Below are positions 1-8,400 of a DNA stretch of 30,724 bases, in pieces. Below the pieces are notes generated by a model, which was given only the letters and a program-made list of their open reading frames with translations, ran no database searches and was not told where the DNA came from. Numbering within the stretch: position 1 is the stretch's first letter; every line of letters begins with the position of its first letter. Source of the stretch: CAZONU01 sp965370045 (lineage in GTDB: Bacteria; Planctomycetota; SZUA-567; JAKLDR01). The stretch lies in assembly GCA_965370045.1 (NCBI GenBank), contig CBDUSI010000050.1, positions 1 to 30,724 on the forward strand. The letters run 5' to 3'. The position numbers and the translations under genes are program-made.

Positions 1-46
1 AAGGGCGGCGGGCGGTCCCGTCGCGCTGCTTCGTTCTCGGGATTCG
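1..46. repeat. Direct repeat shared with the window's right end
   Basis: This 46-base segment matches the last 46 bases of the window (30679-30724) at 45 of 46 positions; the single difference is G at 10 versus A at 30688. It lies inside the repeat element whose inverted terminus is at 117-136. The window therefore begins and ends in copies of the same sequence. Confidence 0.9.
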
Positions 47-116
47 CACGATGCCAGAGGCATCGCGCTCACCCTCGGGCCTCGCATCGCTCGGGAGCGC
101 CCACCGTCACGGCGCC

Positions 117-136
117 CCATTTTTCAACGGACTGCT
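117..136. repeat. 20-bp inverted terminus of an interspersed element (right end of the left copy)
   Basis: CCATTTTTCAACGGACTGCT here is the exact reverse complement of 30544-30563. Oriented with the 46-base direct repeat, the two ends look like the two termini of one short element of about 271 bp if the two copies are overlaid. No transposase is visible, so a MITE-like non-autonomous element is the simplest reading. Confidence 0.75.
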
Positions 137-143
137 AAGCAGT

Positions 144-149
144 AGGAGG
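144..149 (+). promoter_or_regulatory. Ribosome binding site that fixes the kinase start
   Basis: AGGAGG lies 9 bases before the GTG at 159. It starts just 7 bases after the repeat terminus and argues against the upstream in-frame ATG at 51, which lies inside the repeat. Confidence 0.75.
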
Positions 150-158
150 CCCGACCGC

Positions 159-2201
159 GTGGAAACCCTCGTATTCATCTCCGGGCTGCAGCAGGGCCAG
201 CGCTACGTCATCGAGAAGGACCTGGTCCGCCTGGGCCGCGAGCGCTTCAACGACCTGACCGTCGACGACGAGTCCTCCAGCCGGGCCCACGCCGAGATCC
301 GCAGGAAGGGCGGCGTGCTGCGCCTGCGCGACCTGGGTTCGACCAACGGCACCTATCTCAACAACCGGAGAACCAGCGAGGCCATCCTCAACGCCGGCGA
401 CCGCATCAGCATCGGCAGCACGGTGATGCTGGTGGAGATCAAGAAGAAGGCCAAGGAGAACATCACCCACGCGGTGATGTTCCACGAGGGCAAGCCCGCC
501 GACGTCACCACCCAGTTCCGCCTGGACCCCACCGGCAAGGACTTCCTGAGCCCCGCGCGCATGCGTATCGACGTCAAGGCCCAGGAGAACTTCAAGCGCC
601 TCTACAACTTCATGATCCGGGTGGGCTCCCAGATCACCGTCTCCAACCTGCTGGAGTCGGTGATGGACGAGATATTTCAGGCCACCGGGGCGGATCGCGG
701 CTTCATCCTGCTGGCCGGCGAGGACGGCTCGCTCAAGCCCACCAACATCCGGCTGCGCGAGGACCGGGCCGTCGTCAAGAGCGCCGAGGAGATCGCCGTC
801 AGCAAGACCCTCAGCCGCCACGTGCTCGAGAAGGGCGAGAGCCTGATGCTCACCGAGGCCCAGACGGACCAGCGCTTCGCGGACACCACCGCCTTCGGCG
901 CCGGGCAGGTCCTCTCGGTGATCGCCGCGCCGCTCAAGGTCCACGACAAGTGCTCGGGCCTGGTCTACCTCGACACCCTGGCCGGCGGGCGGCTTTTCAA
1001 CCAGACCGATCAGGAGCTGGTCACCGCCATGAGCCTGGGCGCGGCCGCGGTGCTGGAGAACGTCCGCCTCTACGAGAAGATCATGAACGCCACCGAGTAC
1101 TCCGCGGCGGTGCTCAGGAGCCTCACCAGCGGGCTGATGGTCGTGGACAACGACCTGCTGGTCCGCAAGGTCAACCGCGCGGCGCTGAAGATGCTCGGCG
1201 CCGAGGAGATGGAGGTGGTCGGCAGCAAGCTGGGCGACCTGCCGGGCATCGCCGGCATCGCCGAGGTGGTCAAGGACGCGCTGGACAACGCCCGCCCGGT
1301 GGACCGCAGCGAGGTGGAGGTCAACATCGGCGAGGGCAAGCGCCCGGTGGGCCTGACCGTGTCCTTCATGACCGACTACGAGGGCGAGGTCCAGGGGGCG
1401 GTGGCCAACTTCCGGGACCTCAGCCAGGTCAAGAAGCTCCACGACCAGGTCAAGCGCCAGGAGCACCTCGCCGCCCTCGGTGAGATGGCCGCGGGGGTGG
1501 CCCACGAGATCAGGAACCCGCTCAACTCCATCCGCGGCTTCGCCCAACTCCTGGCCGAGCGGGTCGCCGCGGAAGGCACCCAGGCGGCCGCGGAGAAGCC
1601 CGGCCAGGAGGCCGAGTTCCTGGGGATCATAATCGAAGAGGTCGACCGCATGAACGACATCGTCCAGGACCTCCTGGACTTCGCCCGCCAGCGACAGATC
1701 ACCATGACCCGCCTGTCGATCCTCGACTCGCTGCGCGCGGTGCTCAAGCAGATCGGACCGGAGGCCAGCGAGTTGGAGATGGAGCTGGTCGAGGAAATCG
1801 ACCCGGACCTGCCCCGCGCCTACGGCAACGGCGACAAGCTGCGCCAGGTCTTCATGAACATCGCGCGCAACGCGCTGCAGGCCATGAGCGCCGGCGGGCG
1901 CCTGACCGTCAAGGCCGAGCTGGCCGCCCCCGCCAGCGAGACGGCCCCCAAGGAGATAGCCATATCCTTCGCCGACAGCGGAGCGGGCATCCCCGAGCCG
2001 GCCATCTCCAAGGTGTTCGACCCCTTCTTCACCACCAAGGACGTGGGCACCGGGCTGGGCCTGGCCATCTGCGCGAAGATCATCGAGGCCCACAGCGGGC
2101 GCATAGACGTGGCAAGCAAGCCCGGCGAGGGGGCCACCTTCACTGTCTACCTGCCCGCGCCGGACAAAGGCAAGACCGACCGCTTCCCGCCGGTGGCCTG
2201 A
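159..2201 (+). CDS. Soluble FHA-GAF-PAS sensor histidine kinase
   Basis: A 680-residue cytoplasmic signalling kinase with no membrane segment. An N-terminal FHA domain (about 1-95, with RLGRE, SSRAH and the DLGSTNGTYLN phosphothreonine-binding motif) is followed by a GAF domain (about 160-305), a PAS-like domain (about 315-430), and a HisKA/HATPase core. The phospho-acceptor is H449 in AHEIRNPL; the N box (NIARNALQAM), DSGAGIP and GTGLGLAI are present. The GTG start is chosen for the AGGAGG at 144-149; the longer frame from 51 would translate the repeat element. No response regulator is encoded in the window, so the partner is unknown. FHA suggests input from a Ser/Thr kinase, a family inference. 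A permease gene follows 15 bases downstream and is probably co-transcribed. The promoter must lie within or upstream of the repeat element. Confidence 0.9.
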   Translation: METLVFISGLQQGQRYVIEKDLVRLGRERFNDLTVDDESSSRAHAEIRRKGGVLRLRDLGSTNGTYLNNRRTSEAILNAGDRISIGSTVMLVEIKKKAKENITHAVMFHEGKPADVTTQFRLDPTGKDFLSPARMRIDVKAQENFKRLYNFMIRVGSQITVSNLLESVMDEIFQATGADRGFILLAGEDGSLKPTNIRLREDRAVVKSAEEIAVSKTLSRHVLEKGESLMLTEAQTDQRFADTTAFGAGQVLSVIAAPLKVHDKCSGLVYLDTLAGGRLFNQTDQELVTAMSLGAAAVLENVRLYEKIMNATEYSAAVLRSLTSGLMVVDNDLLVRKVNRAALKMLGAEEMEVVGSKLGDLPGIAGIAEVVKDALDNARPVDRSEVEVNIGEGKRPVGLTVSFMTDYEGEVQGAVANFRDLSQVKKLHDQVKRQEHLAALGEMAAGVAHEIRNPLNSIRGFAQLLAERVAAEGTQAAAEKPGQEAEFLGIIIEEVDRMNDIVQDLLDFARQRQITMTRLSILDSLRAVLKQIGPEASELEMELVEEIDPDLPRAYGNGDKLRQVFMNIARNALQAMSAGGRLTVKAELAAPASETAPKEIAISFADSGAGIPEPAISKVFDPFFTTKDVGTGLGLAICAKIIEAHSGRIDVASKPGEGATFTVYLPAPDKGKTDRFPPVA

Positions 2202-2216
2202 GCGGAGAGATCGCCC

Positions 2217-3923
2217 ATGCCCCCCTTCTTCAAGCTGATTCTGGCCCGGCTGCGCATGCTGGGCCACTCGGTCACCGGGCTGCGCCGGGGGGGCGTGCTG
2301 AAGTTCATGGTGGTCATGATCTTCGGGGTGCTGCTGGTCGGCGCCCTCTTCGAGGCCCTGACTTTTGGATTCCGCTTCCTGCGGGGCCACCGGGGAATCA
2401 GAGATCTGTTGGTGCCCTACCTCTTCTCCATCTACTTCCTGACCATGCTGCTGATGCTCACCTTCTCCAACGCGGTGATCTCCTTCGGGGCGCTGTTCCG
2501 CTCCCCGGAGACCCGGCTCTTGATGAGCCTGCCGCTGCCCGTGCGCACCGTCTACAGCTACAAGGTCAGCGAGTCGCTGCTCTTCAGCTCCTGGGCGTTC
2601 ATGGTGCTGGGCGGGCCGCTGATGATCGCCTACGGCCTCTACGGCGGCGACGGGCGGCTGGCGCCCAGCTTCTACCTGGCCGCCGCGGCAATAATGATCC
2701 CCTTCGTCTTCATCCCCGCGGCGCTGGGCTCGGTGCTGGGGCTGCTTCTGACCCGCTTCTTCCCGCGCAACCGCGGCAAGATCCTGGGGCTGGGCTTCGC
2801 GCTCCTGGCCGTGGCGGGCATGTTCCTGGCCGTCTACGCGGGGGTCTTCGAGCGCGGGGAGCACACCGTCGTTGACGAGGACCTACTCAACAAGATCTAC
2901 GCGACCTTCAACTTCACCCGCAGCGAGTGGGTGCCCAGCTACTGGGCCAGCGCGGCCCTGATGCGCGCCGCCGAGCAGAACTGGGGCGCGGCGGCCTTCT
3001 ACTGGGGGCTCCTGGCATCCACCGCGCTCTTCATCTGGATGCTGGGCGACTTCGTCGCCGAGAAGATCTACGCCTCCAGCTACAGCCGGGGCACCGGCGC
3101 GCCCACCCGGCGCTTCTACCGCGTGGGCGGCCTGCTGGACTCCATCGGCCGGGCTCTCTCCCCAATCGCGCCGATCACCTCGCGGCTGATCATCAAGGAC
3201 CTGCGCACCTTCATGCGCGATCCCGTCCAGTACGTGCAGGTGCTGGTCTTCTTCGGGGTGCTCTTCATCTACTCGGCCAGCCTCAGGACTCTGGGCTACG
3301 AACGGGTGGTCCTCGAGCACATCAGGAGCCTGCGCTGGAGCAACTTCGTGGCCTTCACCAACCTGGCCGCCGCCGGGCTGACCCTGGCAACCCTGACCAC
3401 CCGCTTCGTCTTCCCGCTGATCTCCACCGAGGGCAAGCGCTTCTGGGTGCTCAGCCTGCTGCCCGTGAAGCGCAGCCGATTGCTGCTGGGCAAGTACCTC
3501 TTTTCGATGGGCGGGTCGCTCTGCCTGCTCCTGCCCCTGGTGCTGCTCAGCGCCTTCATGCTGGGCACTCCCCGGAACATGGTCGGGATGCAGGTGCTCA
3601 CCGCGCTGTGCATGTGCCTGGGCCTGCCGGGCATCGCCGTGGGCATGGGCGCGATGTTCCCCAACTTCCGCGAGGAGAGCCCCGCCAAGATCGTCTCCGG
3701 CTTCGGCGGCACGCTCTGCCTGGTGCTCTCCATCGGCTTCGTGGGGCTGCTGGTCATGGGCGTGGGCTGGCTCTGCCGCCAGTACGTCTTCGCCCAGGCG
3801 GGGATAAGCGTCATGGGCCGGCCGCTGCAACTGGCCGCGCTGCTGGCCGTGGGGCTGGGCGCTCTGGCCACGGTGCTCCCCCTGTGGCTGGGCTGCCGGG
3901 CCATCAACAAGGCGGAGCTGTAG
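2217..3923 (+). CDS. Multi-pass membrane protein, ABC-2-like exporter permease
   Basis: A 568-residue integral membrane protein with about 12 hydrophobic segments in two halves: roughly residues 30-240, then 330-565, separated by a hydrophilic stretch. The N-terminal pattern (LLMSLPLPVRTVYSYK) and the second-half counterpart (WVLSLLPVKRSRLLLGK) are repeated 'SLPV' motifs that I associate with the putative ABC exporter permease family with two-fold internal similarity. Such permeases normally pair with a separate ATPase; none is encoded here, so the substrate and partner cannot be named. The ATG has GGAGAG 9 bases upstream and lies 15 bases after the kinase stop. Alternative: an orphan membrane protein. 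The membrane nature is certain, the ABC assignment moderate. Confidence 0.75.
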   Translation: MPPFFKLILARLRMLGHSVTGLRRGGVLKFMVVMIFGVLLVGALFEALTFGFRFLRGHRGIRDLLVPYLFSIYFLTMLLMLTFSNAVISFGALFRSPETRLLMSLPLPVRTVYSYKVSESLLFSSWAFMVLGGPLMIAYGLYGGDGRLAPSFYLAAAAIMIPFVFIPAALGSVLGLLLTRFFPRNRGKILGLGFALLAVAGMFLAVYAGVFERGEHTVVDEDLLNKIYATFNFTRSEWVPSYWASAALMRAAEQNWGAAAFYWGLLASTALFIWMLGDFVAEKIYASSYSRGTGAPTRRFYRVGGLLDSIGRALSPIAPITSRLIIKDLRTFMRDPVQYVQVLVFFGVLFIYSASLRTLGYERVVLEHIRSLRWSNFVAFTNLAAAGLTLATLTTRFVFPLISTEGKRFWVLSLLPVKRSRLLLGKYLFSMGGSLCLLLPLVLLSAFMLGTPRNMVGMQVLTALCMCLGLPGIAVGMGAMFPNFREESPAKIVSGFGGTLCLVLSIGFVGLLVMGVGWLCRQYVFAQAGISVMGRPLQLAALLAVGLGALATVLPLWLGCRAINKAEL

Positions 3924-3931
3924 CCGGGGGG

Positions 3932-3959
3932 TTGACACTCAAGCGCCCACGCCTAGAAT
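3932..3959 (+). promoter_or_regulatory. Sigma-70 promoter for the DUF3842-like gene
   Basis: TTGACA at 3932-3937, a 16-base spacer, then TAGAAT at 3954-3959. A start site near 3966 leaves a leader of about 30 bases carrying GGAGGAAGGAG. Confidence 0.8.
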
Positions 3960-3996
3960 CGCCCTCGACCTCCGGGGGGAGGAAGGAGCGGCTGGG

Positions 3997-4425
3997 GTGA
4001 TAGTCGCGGTCCTCGACGGCCAGGGCGGCAGTATCGGAACGGAGATAGTCAAACGTCTCGCGGGCAAGCTTCCCGAGGGCTGGGAGATCCTGGCCTTGGG
4101 CACCAACGCGGCGGCCACCGCGGCGATGATCTCAGCCGGCGCGGAGCGCGGGGCCAGCGGCGAGGGCGCGGTGGTCTGGAACTCGCTGCGCGCCGCGGCC
4201 ATCGCCGGGCCGCTGGGCGCGGTGCTGGCCAACTCCATGCTCGGGGAGGTGACCCCGCGGATGGCCGAGGCGGTGGCCTCCAGCCCCGCCGAGAAGTTCC
4301 TGCTGCCCCTGTCCGCCTGCGGCGTGCAGATCGCCGGAGTCAAGAAAGCAGCCATGCCCGAACTTATCGACGAGCTGGTCGCCAGGCTCCTGGCCTGGGT
4401 GGCGAATCCCGCGGCGGACTGCTAG
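3997..4425 (+). CDS. DUF3842-like small Rossmann-type protein
   Basis: A 142-residue soluble protein. The N-terminus (VLDGQGGSIGTEIVKRL) is a glycine-rich nucleotide-binding-type loop, and the central WNSLRAAAIAGPLG and ANSMLGEVTP stretches match what I recall of the DUF3842 family. The biochemical role of that family is not established. The start is GTG with a strong GGAGGAAGGAG at 3978-3988; no ATG competes. It has its own promoter and stands alone, with the acetyltransferase gene 100 bases further on under a separate promoter. The family call is moderate and function is unknown. Confidence 0.8.
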   Translation: MIVAVLDGQGGSIGTEIVKRLAGKLPEGWEILALGTNAAATAAMISAGAERGASGEGAVVWNSLRAAAIAGPLGAVLANSMLGEVTPRMAEAVASSPAEKFLLPLSACGVQIAGVKKAAMPELIDELVARLLAWVANPAADC

Positions 4426-4463
4426 CAGGCCGCCGCGCTTGCGTAGAAGTCGCCGATTTCCCG

Positions 4464-4492
4464 TTGCAGCTTGTCCGGAGGAGCTATAGACT
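4464..4492 (+). promoter_or_regulatory. Probable promoter of the acetyltransferase gene
   Basis: TTGCAG at 4464-4469, 17-base spacer, TAGACT at 4487-4492. It is followed by GGGAGGCGAG and ATG at 4527. The -10 resembles the TAGAAT form seen elsewhere in the window. Confidence 0.6.
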
Positions 4493-4526
4493 GTCGCTAG
4501 GACAGGCAGACAACCGGGAGGCGAGA

Positions 4527-5408
4527 ATGGCCAAGCAGGAATACACTTTCACCAAAGAGGCCCTGGCCAGCGACCTGCGCGCGCTGGGCCTGGCCGGCGG
4601 CGACGTCGTGCTGATGCACTCCAACGCCAGCGTGATAGGCCCCGCCCGCCAGATGGTCAAGGCCCCGGACACCGGAATGCGCTGGATGCTCGACGCGCTG
4701 CTGGAGATCATCGGCCCCGACGGACTGCTGACCGTGCCCACCTTCACCAGCACCTTCAAGGACGAGAAGTCCGGCCCGGGCGGCAAGATCTGGAACCCGG
4801 ACACGACGCCCAGCCGGGTGGGAAGCCTGACCAACTACGTGCTCAAGCAGCCCGGCCGCGCGCGCAGCGACCACCCCACGCACTCGCTGGCCGCCCTCGG
4901 CGCTCGCGCGGAGGAGTTCTGCGCGGGACACTCCTGGCGCGAGCGCGCCAGCACCTTCGACCGCAACGGCCCCTGGGGCAAGCTGGTCGACTGGGACGGG
5001 AAGATACTCTGGCTGGGCACCGACATGCGCACCCAGACCGCGGTGCACGTGGTCGAGGACTGGATGGACCTGCCCTACATGGCCAAGTGCGTCGCCCTGG
5101 TCGAGGACGGTGGAAAGACCAAGGAGGTCGAAACCACCATGAGCCCCAAGGGCCCGCGTGACTTCTACAAGAAGGAATCCAAGGTGGCCCTGGCCTGGGA
5201 CGCGGCGGGACTCTACACCAAGGGCAAGGTCTGCAGGGCCGACAGCCAGCTGATGAGCGCGCCGGGATTCATCGACTGGCTGTGGAAGGCACACATCGAG
5301 GCCCCGGCCATCATCCTCAACGACGACCCCAAGAGCGAGTGGTCGGTCAAGGCCATCAAGGATAACACCGAGTACCTGAAAGAGTTCAAGGGCACCTGGC
5401 GACGGTGA
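4527..5408 (+). CDS. AAC(3)-family N-acetyltransferase
   Basis: A 293-residue protein of the AAC(3)/FrbF/YokD fold, which transfers acetyl from acetyl-CoA to an amino group. Family signatures are an N-terminal VLMHSNASVIGP, the GLLTVPTFTST block, SDHPTHSLAALGARA containing the conserved histidine-serine region, and NGPWGKLVDWDGKILWLGT. The start at 4527 is chosen because GGGAGG lies just upstream; a longer frame from 4464 would begin inside the promoter. The chromosomal setting, with no mobile element or other resistance gene, suggests that the natural substrate need not be an aminoglycoside; many environmental members act on other amines. Resistance activity cannot be inferred. It converges with the M56 gene, leaving only 28 bases between stops. 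Confidence 0.85.
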   Translation: MAKQEYTFTKEALASDLRALGLAGGDVVLMHSNASVIGPARQMVKAPDTGMRWMLDALLEIIGPDGLLTVPTFTSTFKDEKSGPGGKIWNPDTTPSRVGSLTNYVLKQPGRARSDHPTHSLAALGARAEEFCAGHSWRERASTFDRNGPWGKLVDWDGKILWLGTDMRTQTAVHVVEDWMDLPYMAKCVALVEDGGKTKEVETTMSPKGPRDFYKKESKVALAWDAAGLYTKGKVCRADSQLMSAPGFIDWLWKAHIEAPAIILNDDPKSEWSVKAIKDNTEYLKEFKGTWRR

Positions 5409-5436
5409 ACGCCCCCCCCGGCGGTAAGGGGACCGA

Positions 5437-8400
5437 TCAGCCCTTGGCCGCCGCCTTGGCCTTGACCACCTCGATCAGCTTCACGAAGGCCTCGTCGGCG
5501 CCTGGTCCGTAAAAATCCCAGCCGGCCCTGGCCGGAGAGTCCAGCCCCCCGCCCTTGGTGCGCAGCACGGCCAGTTTTCTCTTCCGACTGAAAAACTCGA
5601 TGCGGTTTTCCGGCGCGTCGCCCGGGATCTTGGCCATGCGCCCCGGACCCTTGAAGGGAATCCTGTCCAGCGCCAAGAGCCACTTGCGGATTACGGCAGC
5701 ATCTCTAACCTCAATGCGCTTCACGTCCTTGCCCCCGAAGTCAGCCCTGGGGGCATGCGTCACCACGATCCGGTCGGTCCGCCCCAGCTTCATCCGGCCG
5801 GCGATGCTGGAGCGGCGAAGCTTCAGCGGCGCGACCACCTCGATCTGGACCGCGCCGGTGGTGACCTTGCCGCGCCATTGCCGGTCGCCGCCCTCAGGAA
5901 ATTCGTACTTCGCCGTTGCCTCGTATTTCCCGGGGGGCAGTTGAACAGGGTGAACCGCGCCGGGGGGCCGCTTTCTCGGGGGGCCGTCCCAGGTGAACCA
6001 GTGAGCACACAGCCCCACCGTCACTTTCAGTCTCTCGCCGCCGGCAAGGGTAACCGTCTCGAATGGGTCCCGGCCGTCGTCGGGAATGCGACCCCACCAC
6101 GAGCCTCCCTTCCCGGAGCCCTTGGGCTTCAGGCGCACGGCCCATGCCCTGCCCCTGCCGATGTCCTCCATGGTGAGCTTGCGGCCGCTCGCGTTGTGGG
6201 CGACGACCTGGAAGTCCATATTCGAGGAGTTCGAGGAGAACTTGGCCGGCTTGGCCGACAGCCCGGCCCGCAGCCCGCCCACCGCCTTGCCCCAGGAGAC
6301 CTTCTCCGCCATCGCGGCTGTGTCGCCGACATGAGGAGCCTCGACAAGCGAGACAGCCCGACAGAGGGCCATATTCCCGGACAGCTTGTGCACCTTGACT
6401 GTTCCTACTTTCCGCCCCCCGCGGGTGAGGGCGAACTCAACGTTCAAAGCGACTCCCTGCTCCGTGCCCGCGGCCAAGAAGATGTTCCCACCGCGCATCC
6501 ACACCACCTTGGTCTTGAGGCCATGGTCAGTAACTTCGGCGACTCCTCCTTTTGCTTCGCCTGGCTCAGGCCACTCGCCAAGCACCCCCCTTGGGTATGG
6601 TTCCGACCATCCTGTCCCGTCCAACGCGGGTCCTCTTGACTCTGCCCCCGCCGCCCGCACCTCGAAGTTGCAGGTGAGGGGCAGGAACCAAGCTGGCGCA
6701 TCGGCGTCCGGGCCTTCGATCTTGGACTTGTCCTCAAGGTAGTAGCGACAGTTCCTGAATAGAATCGTCGCCCGGTACTTGCCCGCCGAGAGCGGGGGCA
6801 AGGTGACGGTAAGGTAGACCGCGCGCAGGACAAGCGGCTCTTTTGTGGCACCCTTCCATTTCACGAACTTGACCGGGATTTCGATCTCTGCGCCGGGAGG
6901 GCCATGCGCTCGGCCGCCGCCGACTGAACCAGTGCCAGCCCGGAAGAAGTCATACGAGGTGCATGTGTTCGGCAGCTTGCCGACGAGTGTTATGCTCGCC
7001 CGGCCGGTATCGCCGACCTTGAAGACCTTCTGGGGCTTGTCGGCGCAACGCGCGAACATCTTGGCGGGATCGGGCTCCAGGTCGAAAGACGTAGGCGCGG
7101 CATACAGCCCGCTGCGCTTCTCCTTGTCGGGCTTGACGAGATGAAACCGGACGCTCTCGGCGGGGATGGTGATTCCCCGCTCGCGCAGCTTTTTCAACGC
7201 CCATTGGGCCAAGCCTCCCCGGCCGATGAGCAGGCCGCCGTCGTACAGTTCGCAGGGGGACACTTCGTCATCGGCGGCGCGGGTCATCCATTTGATGGCT
7301 TCTGGCTTCCTGCCTCCGATCGCGTGCCACTCGCCGATGTAGAAAGCCGCCAGCGCACTCTGCTGGCGATGGTGCTCTTTCCTGTCGGCGGCAAGCTCTT
7401 CCGGGATGCGCTTCACTTCGCCCTCGCCAGGCGGGCCCACCTTCATTTCGCGCGGCGTGTAGTTCCCGGTGCTCTTCTGCACCGCCTCGTAATAGTCATC
7501 GACGGAACCGACCCCCACAAAGAGCCTGGCAAGCTGCCTGTACTTGTCCGGCCGGCGCTCCATGCCGGCCATGAATTTCGGGCTGGGCTTCATGCCCAGC
7601 CGCAGCCGGCACATCTGTCCCCAGATGAAACGCTCCGGGCCAACCCCCTCCTGGAAGTCGTGCTCGAAGTCGGCCAGCGCTTCCTTGTACCTGCCCTGAG
7701 CGTAGTAGGCTAGGCCCCGCAGCAGCCAGGTGGATACGATCCAGTTATCCGACTTGATGAGTTTGTCGAGGTCCACGACGGCCCTCTCCGGCATCCCGGC
7801 CCGGACATAGTCCAAAGCGCGGCCCTGGAGGCATATTGCCGCGATGTGACGCCCGCCCTTGATCCGGGCGGTCCAGGCCCGGATGCGCACCAGCGGGTCG
7901 GGCGATTCGAGGGCTTTCTCGATTTCCTTCTCGCTCATCGGGGGCGGGTCGCGCTCGGCCCCGAGGGGGGCCTGTTCTTTCTCTCCCCCCACCTTGCACC
8001 CCGCGACCACCACCCCCATCGCCAGGAAGACGGCCACCACGGCGCCCAGCGCCCAGGTATTCATTCTGGTCATCAGCTTTCTCCTCTTGTCCACGATTCC
8101 CTTGATCCTCTCCTCCATCCGCCAGCGCGGGTGGACCAGCCCCACCGTTGCGGGCATGCGCTGGAAGATGCTGGTCTTCCTGGCCATGTTCACCAGACAT
8201 CGGGCATACTCCTGCGGTTGCGTGCTGCGAAGCACGTAGTTGTCGCAGAGTTCCTCGCGGGCGGCGGCCAGCCGCTTGTTGAGGACATGCACCGGCGGCA
8301 GCGGCCAGTAGAGCATCTCGACCAGGCGCTGCATGAATCCCACCAGGTGATCCCGGTGCAGGATGTGCGCGCACTCGTGTGTCAGTACGCTGACCAGCTC

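Noticed and set aside
135..2864. Minus-strand open frame of about 900 codons opposite the kinase and the permease
   Set aside because: Crosses two real genes and has low-complexity composition with no motif.
4527..5408. Acquired aminoglycoside resistance gene
   Set aside because: No mobile context, composition like its neighbours, and the family includes many enzymes with other substrates.
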